This document shows positions 33,784 through 44,580 of a stretch of 64,000 nt of DNA, piece by piece. Within the stretch, counting starts at the first letter, position 1. Each line of letters begins with the position of its first letter. Where the stretch lies: NCBI GenBank assembly GCA_023846275.1, contig CM043875.1:6832626-6896625 (forward strand), read 5' to 3'. The notes below the pieces were generated by a model. That model saw nothing but the letters and a program-made list of their open reading frames with translations. It was not told the origin of the DNA and made no database searches. A program made the translations under genes and the position numbers. Source of the stretch: Vanilla planifolia. Taxonomy: Eukaryota; Streptophyta; Magnoliopsida; Asparagales; Orchidaceae.

Positions 33784-36200
33784 AATCGACAATGTTCTTG
33801 TATGATACTTCCCTAACTTGATCTTACATATATAATAGTCTTAATCTTATGTGTATGATACATATTTATTCATTCAAATAATTTATTCTTATGACATTAT
33901 AAGATACAATGCTCCTTAACATATTTGTCCATTCTACAACCTTTCTCTCTTAAAGGCATTATACTTATATGACTATCTTAATCATAGTTTAGAATGTATT
34001 ATTCACTGCTCATCCATCTTAATTAAATTTCCTTCTCTTGATCATAATTGTATGATATTTAATATTGTGCCTTGCGATTTAAATATTTCCTATCTTCTTA
34101 ACGAGCTCATCCAACCTTCTTAGCAATGAGTTATTTAACACTTGATCATATTAATGATATTTTAAATCATATCTTATGATCTTCTTCAGCTTATTCAGTT
34201 TAACTATAGATTTTGTTATACTATAAGATTCCTTTGATCATATTGTACGATGAGCTTACAAAAATTAAAATTTTCATGGAAAATTTAGAAAAAATTCTAA
34301 AAATTTCAAAAATAAAAATTAACCCAAAAACATTTTTGTATGATTCATGGTGTTATAATTCCTTCTTATAAATATTTTGTTCTCAAAATTTAGAACATAG
34401 AAGGATACTTTTTCAACATCTTCTCTTCTAATCCCATGTGGCCTATCTTTCTATTTGATTTGTTTATAATACCTTTACCATAAGAATTTCTTTATTTCTC
34501 AATCTCTTTATTTCATTTGCCAAAGTCTTTATTTGGATTTTCTTTGCATGTTAAATTTGGTTTTAGCTCAAATATATTTGAATCTAAGTATAGCATGTGT
34601 ATTAGGTCCTCCACTTACTTCCTTAATGAAGATAAATGAAATACATTATGAATACATATAAGATTTTTTTGTAATGCTATTTTATAATCCATTTCACATA
34701 CATCTCCAATGGTTTGGAAATGTTCAATATATCTTGGCTTGCATTTTCATTCTTGATTAAATTTGATGACACCATTCATAGGACTTGTCTTAATAAAGGC
34801 TAGATCTCATTCTTAAAAGTTAACAATTCTGTATTTGGAATTGTAGTACTTCTTCTATTGATTCTTGGCCTTTGATATTTTTTTCACTTATCTTCTTCAT
34901 TTTTTTGTAGTTTCATCAATAATATATAACCTAATAAGTGCCTTTTCATTTTCTTCATACTAGTATATAGGTGATTGGCATTTCCCTTTATACAGTGCTT
35001 CAAATGTTTTCATTTTGATATTTGAGTAATAATCTTTGTGAGAATAAAACTCAATTAATGGGAGATACATATCCCAACTTCCTTTAAATCCAAGAACACA
35101 GCCTTAACATCTTCTTCAATATTTTAATTATTCTTTTAATTTGTCCATCTAAGTATAGATGGAAGACAATTCTAAAATTTAATTAATGTCAAAAGTTTCT
35201 TGTAATTTCTTCTAAAATTGTGAGGTAAAGTTGGACTCTCTATTAGATATTATCGTCTTTAACACTCTATGTAATATTATTATCTAAGCTAAATAAAATT
35301 GTGTCAATCTTTCCATTATTTAATTTGTCTTAATAAGTAAGAAATATGTCAATTTTCTTAATTGGTCTACGACAACTTAGATATCATCATTTTCTTGATT
35401 TGTCTTTGTTAAGTCAACTACAAAATCCATGAAAATTTTCTCTTACTTTCACATTGTTATAGAAAGAAGTTGTGAAGTTCTATTAGGTTTTGGTTACTCT
35501 TCTTTGATTTATTGTCATGTCAAACTTTTGCTCACTATCTCTTTAATGTCCTTTTTCATTCTTGGCTATCAAAAAAATTTTTCATGCCTTAATGCATCTT
35601 GGTCATGCCAAGATGTATCAAATATTGAAATCCATGCACTTCTTGTAATAATATTCAACATTTTACTTTTGGTTTTGAATATATAATCACTCTTTTAGTA
35701 ATTAGGAAAATTTTCCTTATTGAGATAAAAATCTATTTTTTACCCTTCAAAACTTTTAGCCTTAAACTTTCATACCTCTTCATCTTGATCTTGAAATTTT
35801 TTTTCAAATCTCTAAGACATTCTACTAGTATTATGGCTTATTCAAAACTTTTTTATTTATTAGATATAGAATTAATATGCAACATGATTATCTTGATACA
35901 TAACCGTTCTTTTATTATAGAATTTTAACTGTTTAAACTTACCCTTCTACTTAATGCATTTGCCACCATATTGACTTTCTTAGGTAATAGAAGATTGTGA
36001 TATCATAATCTCTTATTAATTGTAGTTAAAACCTTATCTCGTATTTAATTCCTTTTATGTGAAGATATATTTTAGGCTATAATAGTTTGAATAGATTTAA
36101 TCTTCACTTTGAGCAAGAAATGCTTCCATATTGTTAGAGCAACATGTACTAAATAATTCTTCTCATGAGACCTAAATTATAGTAGTCCTAGTAACACTTC
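33784..36200 (-). pseudogene. Decayed Ty3/gypsy RNase H-integrase remnant with adjoining LTR-like DNA
   Basis: The minus strand reads, from right to left: a SHEKNYL...VALTIWKHFL RNase H piece near 36180-36100, NMVANALSRR near 35960, and integrase MDFVVDLTKT...VVVDQLRKLTYFLLIKT near 35430-35320. ISNRESNFTSQF near 35245, LPLIEFYSHKDYY near 35060, and a chromovirus-like C-terminal segment (about 34850-34600) follow. Dozens of stops and shifts make it very old. 33784-34400 is LTR-like DNA with the GTATGAT palindromes also seen at 1.3-2.4 kb. Confidence 0.7.
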
Positions 36201-37983
36201 TTATTTATGTCACATAATTTTATGTTAGGTTTCTCTATAAACTTTACATCTCTATTCAATTTTATAATTTTTTAATTAATTTAATATTTATTTTAATTTA
36301 TGAAATATTTTAGGTTTATGATACAATTATTATGTAATTCTAAAACTACCCAAATCATTTATTTTGGTATTTGGACTTTGATTTTTACTTATTTTGTATT
36401 GTTAGATTTCTAATAATTTGTATTTTTACTTTTGAAGCTCATTTTACTTCTTCTATGTGTCACCCCCAATTTTTTACTATTTATATTTTAAAGAAATAAA
36501 TTAATTTCTTAAATATTATAATAATTATTAAATTTTTAATGAATATACTTGTTGCTATTGATGATGATTAAGATTTTCCCCCTTTTATATCTCCAATTAA
36601 CCCTAAATTCATGATTCTTTTTAATTTAGATTTTTTTTTTTTTTTTTTTTTATTTTTTTTTTTAGATATTTGTTAAATTTCAAATCCCAATATAACTATT
36701 TAAATAATTTCTCTCACTTTTTAGAATCTTACATTAAAGAAATAGAAGAAAAAAATTTGAATTGAATTAATTAAGCCTTTTTACATTAGTTGATCAGTTT
36801 GGATCACAAAACAACTAAATTGATCAGCTTTCAATTCAACAATTTCCAAACAATATCTTCCACATAACTGTGATATTTTATGTAGAAAACATGATCGTAA
36901 GTTTTCATGAAGAAACTATGCAATTAAATAATATTATTTAAAATTTTTTATTAAAAACCAGCTAAAATTTTATTTATTGTCATACACATTACTTTCTTGA
37001 CGTTATAACCAATCTATCTATTAGCAAACATAGATCACGTCGATTTAAAATAGAGAAAATTTGACTGATTCTAAGATATTCCATATTTTATTTAAAAAAA
37101 AAGCAGAATAAATTGCATAGAATAACAAATATTGAGATTGACCTGCTCCAATTGTCAAACCAAAAGACAATGCACCAAACAATAGTTGATAATACAAAAA
37201 CTGTTGCTAGAATCCCAAACAGCAGCAAAAAAGTCTTGTAATCGAAATGAATACATATTTATATTATTCTTTTGTTACTGATCTCTTTAGTTTACTAGTT
37301 TGCCGATAATTGCATGTGTATCATTTGTTATAACATCAGGGACAAAGAGGATGCCAAGATATGCCAAGCAAATTGGCAATTGAGTTTGAGAAGCGTCTAA
37401 GATCAATCTGAGAGGTAAAAAAACCATTAGTTAGCATCGCAGATCTCGAAGGGATATCGACATGACAATGGAACATGCAAACGAATAGAGTGCTTTGGTG
37501 AGAACAGAACAGTGAAAAGTTTGAAGACAAGCTTGAGCAACGTCTTCAAAGGATAGCTCAAGTATATGCGAGCGAGGAGACTCCCTAGGGGCGAAGGAGA
37601 GAAGCTTCCCAGCGTTGCTTAAGCGATGGTTAACAAACATAAGGCCCAATAAGAGTTTAAGAAACCCAACTCCTCCACGTCCTTGTGCACAAAAGATGGG
37701 CAATCTCATCAACATTAACGTGCGCCCTACCAAGTTGAACCTTTTAGGTCGTGCCGTCGTGCGCCTTTTTCTTTACTGTTTCCCTTCGCTTTCTTTAACC
37801 TACTTCGCGACGTGCTCAGCAGTCGCCCTCCCTTATTTTCCGATTCCCTCCATACCCCCTCAAATTACTACCACCTCCTTACGTATCATCGTAAAATCCC
37901 TCAAGGTAAGGGGATATTCATGTGAAAAAGACATAACAAAAGGCCAGAAGCGGTTCGACCGTGAACCGGTCGAGGAAACTACT
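36201..37983. other. AT-rich DNA leading to the QWRF gene promoter
   Basis: A long T tract lies at about 36629-36664. From about 37330 composition becomes balanced, and 37600-37983 probably holds the promoter and 5' UTR of the QWRF gene. The upstream frame is open to 37615, but the protein-like part begins at 37984. A minus-strand open frame at 37431-37733 matches no domain I know. Confidence 0.45.
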
Positions 37984-39567
37984 ATGGACAGCACTCGCCC
38001 GCCATCTCCCCGCCTCGCCCGCTGCCGTAGCGGGACGCCGCGTCTCTGCCAATTGGAACCAACGCTGTCTTCCAACCTCACCGTTCGATCCCTTCCCCGG
38101 TCGAACTCGGCAGCCAAAAGCCGACCGCTGTCTTCACCCGACGCCGCCGCCAGACAACACGGTCACAGACATCGTCGGCAATGTAAGGAGAACAGAAAGA
38201 GTCCGGAACCAGCGTGGGGGTCCCCTGCGGTAAAGTTGTCTCCCACGGCTCCCTGGATGTCGCCTTCGGCATGGGCCCTATCTCCTGGGAGGTACCCGTC
38301 GGAGGAAGCAAAGGGTGGCGGAGGACGGGGGATGATGAGTGGCATGTTTGGGTTCTTGCGGAAGAAGAAGGAGCCGTCCGCTAGGGAAGAGATGGGGCAC
38401 CAGCTGAGGATGCTGGCCGTAAGTCTACTGCAATGGAGGTTCGTCAATGCCAGAACAGTAGCTGGAACGGCCACCGCGAACTTCGTCGTCGAGGTGAGCG
38501 TTATGACGAAACAACAGCAGCAGAAAATTTTGGTTATTTTTGTTTTCTACAAAATTGATCCATTTTTTTTTTTTTTTTTTGCAAATCGAATTTCAGAAGA
38601 ATTTTTTAAATGTTTAATTTTAGTCAAAAACTTTATTTCCACTCACATAAAACTTTTTTCCGAACAAAAAAAAATCTTTTTTTTATAAATTCTCTTAACA
38701 ATTAAATTTTAGATATTACATAAATAATTACAAATGTTATGCACATAATTTTATTTTCTAATTTCCTCCAAAATGGCTGAATCGCAGAAGAAACTCTTCT
38801 TTGCGTTTTTAAAGATAACTGAGCTGCGGAATATAGTTGCTGCAAAGAGGATACTTATCAGCAGGCGAAAGTACAAATTAAAAGTGATTAAGCTGCTTAA
38901 TCCCCAGCTTAATCTCCTTAATCGGTGGGAGCTGCTGGCCAGAAGACATCTCGATGCCGTGGCTTCCTTATCTGGAGTTCTGGAAACCAGATGCCTCAAA
39001 CTCCCCTTAGCTGAAGGAGCTCAGGTAACTAAAGCATTTCGGTTCTTCAGTATATTTATTTATTAATTTATATTTTCCTTTACCATAGGCCAACTTGGAG
39101 ATGCTTCAACAGTTCATCTGTGAAGTAGTGGAAATTATGTCAGAAATCGAAACAGCAATCAGAATATTTTTCTCTAAGGTTTGCATTTTTTTTATTAATT
39201 AAATGAAAGAAATTAACTCTTTCTCATATAACCTTGTTTTCCTTATACGAAAAATTAATAGGCAGAGTTGTTGAACTCTTTGCTGAGTGAATTGTTGCAA
39301 GTCATGCAAGAAGAAGTAAAGAGCTTGGATGAACTGTGGGAGACAAGCAGCTTAACCACGTCTCTAAAGGTTAGCCAAATTTAATTAACAGGTGCAGCTA
39401 AAATAACTTCTAATTGCGATTAATTAATTATGCAGACGCATGAGATCAGCCTTCGAGCCAATCTGATTCAAGGAACGAAGGAAGAAGCTACCTTTTCTCC
39501 TCACCGTACATATGAGATTAATGCGGGAGAATCATGGCGAAACTTCTGTTCTGGATTTCTGATTTAG
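37984..39567 (+). CDS. QWRF7: QWRF motif-containing protein, QWRF7/AUG8-like (five exons)
   Basis: Exons are 37984-38493, 38788-39024, 39089-39178, 39262-39369 and 39436-39567, all with GT/AG borders and all phase 0, giving 358 residues. The N-terminal part is basic and Ser/Pro-rich (PPSPRLARCRSGTPR, SPGRYPSEEAK), followed by MFGFLRKKK. The signature LLQWRFVNAR lies at about 148-157 with Q150-W151-R152-F153. The C-terminal half (KKLFFAFLKITELRN onward) is the family's helical DUF566 region. Known members bind microtubules, and AUG8 is a subunit of the augmin complex; a cytoskeletal role is inferred. The start at 37984 is the first Met giving family-like sequence; the frame is open further upstream, so a longer N-terminus is possible. 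The short N-terminal region is typical of QWRF7-like rather than the longer QWRF1-4 proteins. Confidence 0.88.
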
Positions 39568-42213
39568 TTAATTATATAATTACGTGAAATATTTATATGA
39601 TGTATTTAATTGAAGACGGTATTAATGTGGGTTATATAAATATTATTTAATTGTGGTTTTATTAAAGGATGGCTGCTTAAATCACGTTATTCTGACTTTT
39701 GAAATTATGATTGCTTTTAAATGGGCCCTTCCATTGAGGGATTACACGGGATACGGTTAACCTAATAATCATCTTTTGCCAGTGATGAGAACAGTTGCTT
39801 CACGCGTTGGTTTTGATTGCTTGCTAATGATGTTGATGTAATTTGAATTATGAGAGGAAAAAATTTCATTACATAAGCATGCATTTTGAGAGTTAACAAA
39901 TTTAACAAAGAACTAATGGGGAGGTGATATTGAGAAATTTCTTGCGAAGCACACTCGTGAATGTTTGCAAACTATTGAAGAAGAGCAAGGGGGTTAGTAG
40001 AGAAATGTTAGGATAGCTTATTTACTTTTGTTTTATACATTTTAATTATTTGATAGAAAAGAAAGTAAATAATTGAGATTGACACTGTAGAATATTATAT
40101 ATTTATTAAATTCTTGACTTTTCATCCCAATATTAATGTGGAAGATGAAAGTTATACCATTATTAGTGTGTCATATGATTTATTAAGATCTATACTTCCT
40201 CTCATATGTATAATAGTATAGGTGGGTGTTATCATTTGTTTTTGTTCAACTAGTTGGTTACTTTTTTATGATGTATATAATTGAGATAGGTGAAGTTTTT
40301 GCTAAAATAATTATCAAGGAGATCAAAATAGAATCTGGTTATTAGGAATTGATAAAAAAAAGGAGTAAACAATGGGTAAGAAGCTCGACAATTTAGTGGG
40401 AAGCTTAAAGAAGATGTGAAGAGGAGATGGACTTGAGGTTGAATGGTTGGATAAAGGAGGAGGACAAAATGGTGATTGGCAATAAAGTAAGGACTTTTGT
40501 GGAAGACAATAATTATACAACAATGTTTGAGTGGGAGTTTGAGGGGACAATAATGATAGTAAGGTCAAAGGTCACTAGTGACTCCTAGCATTATAGATGG
40601 ATGGTAGTAAATTGGCAATGCATCAAGGAAAGGCTAATAGGATGATGGATTTGCAAGGTGTATATGGTACATAGGATTGATCTTTTGACTTATTAAGAAT
40701 ACGACAAACATATAATAGTATTTTTAAATTATTACAATCAATTTAATGATTTGATAATAATTAAATAATTAGAGAAAATTTTAGCTTCAAAATAAGACAA
40801 GGATTACAAATGATTAAAAAGCATTTGAAGGAGCATATACTTTAGTTTCATCGTAAGCCTTTATAAAGAATTTGTAAGAGAGAGAGAGAGAGAGAAAAAG
40901 AGATATACATCAAAGATGCCTATAAACTAAATATATGACTAAAAATTTGAAAAATTTAGGCTCATTTTTTAATATGTTTATATATAATTCTTTCAATTAA
41001 TTATATTTTATGATTTAATTAGTTTGAATTACTTTAATTAATTATTTAATATTAATCAAATATTTATATGTATTTTTAATTATTTAGTTTTTCTTAAACT
41101 CACTTTAATTCAATATAATTTAAAAAGTATATTTATTTAATTTTAGAATTAAAGTTGGCTATTTTTTTAATTTTAAATAATTGAATACAAAATTAATGAA
41201 TTTGTTTTGATTTATTTTCTTTTATTTTAGCTTGATTTGAGCTAGATTTTAAATAAATAAAATTTTTAAAAGGAAAACATAATTTATTTATGAATTGCTA
41301 ATATTAGAATTTTATTAGTATTATATGAGACATGAGCAAACAATGAATTCAATTTTTAATTTCAAATGCAACAAGCAATGTTTACAAGTTTGAGGATTTT
41401 TTTGAAATTATTCTTAACATAAATTAGAGTCAAGTTTCATTAAAAAAAGCCAACAAAAATTCGTAAGGGATTATGAAATGTTTGCATAAATCTTAGAACT
41501 TTATGTAAAAGATCTTTTCAATTGATTTATCAAAAAAAATAATCGTTGGTATATATGACAATTATGAGCACATAAAAAAGGTAAAGAACACCAATAAATA
41601 TTTATTGTTTAATAAGATCAGTTAACAAAAAATGTAAAACATGTAAATAGAAATTGTATTCATATGAAATGAGAACTTTACAAAAGAATAGAAAAAATAA
41701 CATGAAAAAGAATAACAATAAACATAATGACTTATAAGTTAGCAATTAAAAATATACTTGTCAATGAATAGTATCTTGATCTCGATGGTGGGGTATTAGG
41801 CACTAAGTATACTACAAATCACTTATAATAACACAATCTCTCCAATCTTATTAGAAATTTTATAGATGTTAAACTCTCCAAAATCTATTCCAAAGTCCCT
41901 TTTTTATAGTAAATCACTTGCCTTCTACACTTTTCTAAACACTTCCATATGACTAACATCTTAAAACTCACATTTTGTTTTTGCAAATTTGCTATTCATC
42001 ACAAGGAAAACTTAGGCATCACAATTGAGAAGTTTTCTTAACAACTTCCAAGCAATTCTATGGGAGAGCAAGGAGCACTAGTAGTAGGCACGAGCAAGCA
42101 AGGGTTTTAAATGAGGGCATCATAGGTAATTAAAAACATATGTGCGGGTGGCTAGCATAATCATGCATAGTTGTGGATGCTACGGGAAACAATTTTCTTG
42201 CTAAGGCATAAAG
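39568..42213. other. AT-rich intergenic DNA, no gene seen
   Basis: 3' flank of the QWRF gene followed by featureless AT-rich DNA. A short (GA)n run lies at 40877-40894. The GTGCA at 42214-42218 is the left target duplication of the solo LTR. Confidence 0.6.
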
Positions 42214-42218
42214 GTGCA
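42214..42218. repeat. Target-site duplication GTGCA (left)
   Basis: Identical to 44576-44580 on the other side of the solo LTR. Confidence 0.85.
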
Positions 42219-44575
42219 TGTCAGGCACCCCACCGACATCAATACCATTAGATCACAAAATGAACATCAGAGTCACGAGATACAATATCTAAGTGAGGAC
42301 AAATAAACAAACCATAGGTGGGGACCCGACGGTAAGACAAACACTAACTCAAAATCTAAAGTATATATATAAAGACATGTTTTTAAACATTTAATCACAC
42401 TAAAATTTTCCCTCTCACACATCTCTTGGAAAGGGCTCTCCTGTAACAGCATCATTCCCAGTTCTCGGTGCAGTGATTTCATGACCTGTGATGAAGCACT
42501 AATGAGACATATATATCTCAGCAGATAAATCCATTATGTAACCAAGTAAAATAAATCTCCAGATATAAAAGACAAGCCGTGAAACATGATAAAACAAAAT
42601 CCATCTCATAAGCGGTGAAAAATAAACCATATGAATACCTTCTTATCAAATGTCATGCAGTATCAAAAGTAAACCAGATAAACATGTATATCAATTTCCA
42701 TTTCCATTATTTTATATGTTATATACTTACTGGGCCCGATTCCCTTCTGAATCATTATCCTCTGGATCCAATCATCATATCAAATGACCTTCAGCCGGCA
42801 TCCATCCAGTACATAACACTAGGCAGATATCTGATCCGAAGACCGATACCCTGCGATCTCATCCGCTAGGCCTAGTGCTACCAGGCAGGTATAGTACTGA
42901 TACCCTGCGATCACATCCGCTGGGCCTGGTGTCATCAATATATACGAAGGTCATGGTACACATACACACTAGGCAGATATCTGATCCGAAGATCGATACC
43001 CTGCGATCTCATCCGCTAGGCCTAGTGGTGAGGATAATGTCTCCAGGAATCCAATTTTCAATTTTTATTTTCCAACCATGTTACACATGTGATAAATATG
43101 CCAAAACCATATCAATATGTCCAACCAATTATATTTTATCTCATATTATGCTTTTTGTTTTAATTTCCTTTTTGTCATCTTTTATGCTTTCAGTTCAATC
43201 AGAAAATAACACCATAAAACATATATCAAGCCATGAGATAAAAGTCATGTAAAGAAAAACTGTAATGCAGCCCGTAAGAAACCATGTATCGAAATATAAA
43301 TAAATACTATTGTGCTTTATCACAGGTTACGAATTTATCTACCTGGATCTATTATTGCAGGACCTCTATTCTCAATTTCTGGAGTCCCTACAAGGTCACA
43401 TGTGCAAAATAATTAAAATAAATAAAAAGGTTTTAAGTCACAAAAACAGCTTTCTAAAAGCTTTCCCAAACACACCCCAAAATAATCCAAAAAATGGGCT
43501 TACGCGGCACTGAACCGCCCGCTGGACCGCCCGCGCACGCTCGGCGCTTTCTAAAAGCTTTTCCAAATACTTCCTGAAATCCCCAAAAATCCCAATTCTT
43601 CTCCTTGTTTCTCGCCGCGCCTGGACCACGCGTCCGCTGAACCGGCCTGCGGTTCAGCTCCGCGGTTCAGCCGACTGAACCGCACCCCTCTCTCCCTCTC
43701 TCTCTCCTCCGCCTCAGCCCGAACCGGGCGCCTTCCGGTTCGGGTTAACCGAACCGGTTCAAACAGGATCATCCCTGTTTCTCACCCGACGCTGCTTCCC
43801 TCTCTCCTCGCCGCCGCTCGCGTCCGGCGGCTTCTAGCCGCTTCCACGGTAAATTTTCTCGTTTCCCCGAATCCCTCTCCGGGAAATACCAAGCTCCTCT
43901 CGACTTCTTTCGCACTCCTCGACGACCAGTTTGCCGGAAAAACATTCCGCATCTCGCGGCCGACAACTCCGGCCACTCCTTCGGCAACCCAATACGTCTC
44001 CGGCCGAAAATAAACATTCGGCCGGCCTCTCTTACTCTCCCCCCACTCAACAGAACCCCAATACAGCAAAATAAAACGAACCATCTTACCTTGCCGCAGT
44101 TTCTCCGGCGAGCTTCCCAGCTTCCGTTAAATTTCCGGCAACTTTTCGCAATCGCTCAAAATTTTTTTTTACAAACAGCTTCTGTGCTTAAGAGGATTAA
44201 CTCACCCAGGCTGATATCCTCGCCCGGGTGGACACGTATGTGTTAATTTTGCCTTGTACCGACACGTTCGTGATTTTTTGCAGAACACCCCCTGAACTTT
44301 TCCAAATTACAAATCTACCCTGGCCTGGCCGACAATTCCATATTTACAAATTTACCTTCCGCCATCCGATTTTAAACTAAATCGAAAATCCTAAATTGCA
44401 GATATATCCCGGATCTGAAATCCTGAAATTACAAATATATCCAAAACTTTAAAAATTCATAACTAATTATCCAAAATTCCAAAAATTACAAACTTACCAC
44501 CGTTGGACTCGTCTCAAAGAGCTCTTTCTATAAAAAATATAAAAATACAAATAAGAGAAAATTAGGGCTGTTACA
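42219..44575. mobile_element. Solo LTR of a Ty3/gypsy-type retrotransposon, 2357 bp
   Basis: It begins TGTCAGGCACCCC and ends AGGGCTGTTACA, with TG...CA termini and a perfect 5-bp GTGCA duplication at both edges. No gag or pol lies inside. Solo LTRs arise by recombination between the two LTRs of a full element. On the minus strand it would start TGTAACAGCCC, a common plant gypsy LTR start, so the element may have been in minus orientation. It contains palindrome-ended subrepeats (42817-43027) and a GC-rich, CCGGTT-rich middle (43490-44080) resembling the inverted LTR at 28.9-30.0 kb. Open frames in that middle are composition effects. Confidence 0.88.
42817..43027. repeat. Three palindrome-ended subrepeats in the solo LTR
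   Basis: Copy A (42817-42877) and copy C (42967-43027) are 61 bp each and differ at one base; both start CACTAGGC and end GCCTAGTG, its exact reverse complement. Copy B (about 42879-42931, 53 bp) is a diverged version with ACCAGGC/GCCTGGT ends. All share ATACCCTGCGATC. Each could fold as a stem with an 8-bp base. Confidence 0.9.
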
Positions 44576-44580
44576 GTGCA
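44576..44580. repeat. Target-site duplication GTGCA (right)
   Basis: Partner of 42214-42218. Confidence 0.85.

Noticed and set aside
37431-37733. 100-codon minus-strand frame upstream of the QWRF gene
   Set aside because: No recognised domain, and it overlaps the likely promoter of the QWRF gene. An unknown gene fragment cannot be excluded.
42817-43027. Possible CRISPR-like array because of spaced palindromic repeats
   Set aside because: The repeats are few, of different lengths, within a plant LTR bounded by target duplications; no CRISPR context exists.
43438-44084. Arg/Glu/Ala-rich minus-strand frames
   Set aside because: They lie inside the solo LTR's GC-rich block, overlap in different frames and show no domain; treated as composition effects.
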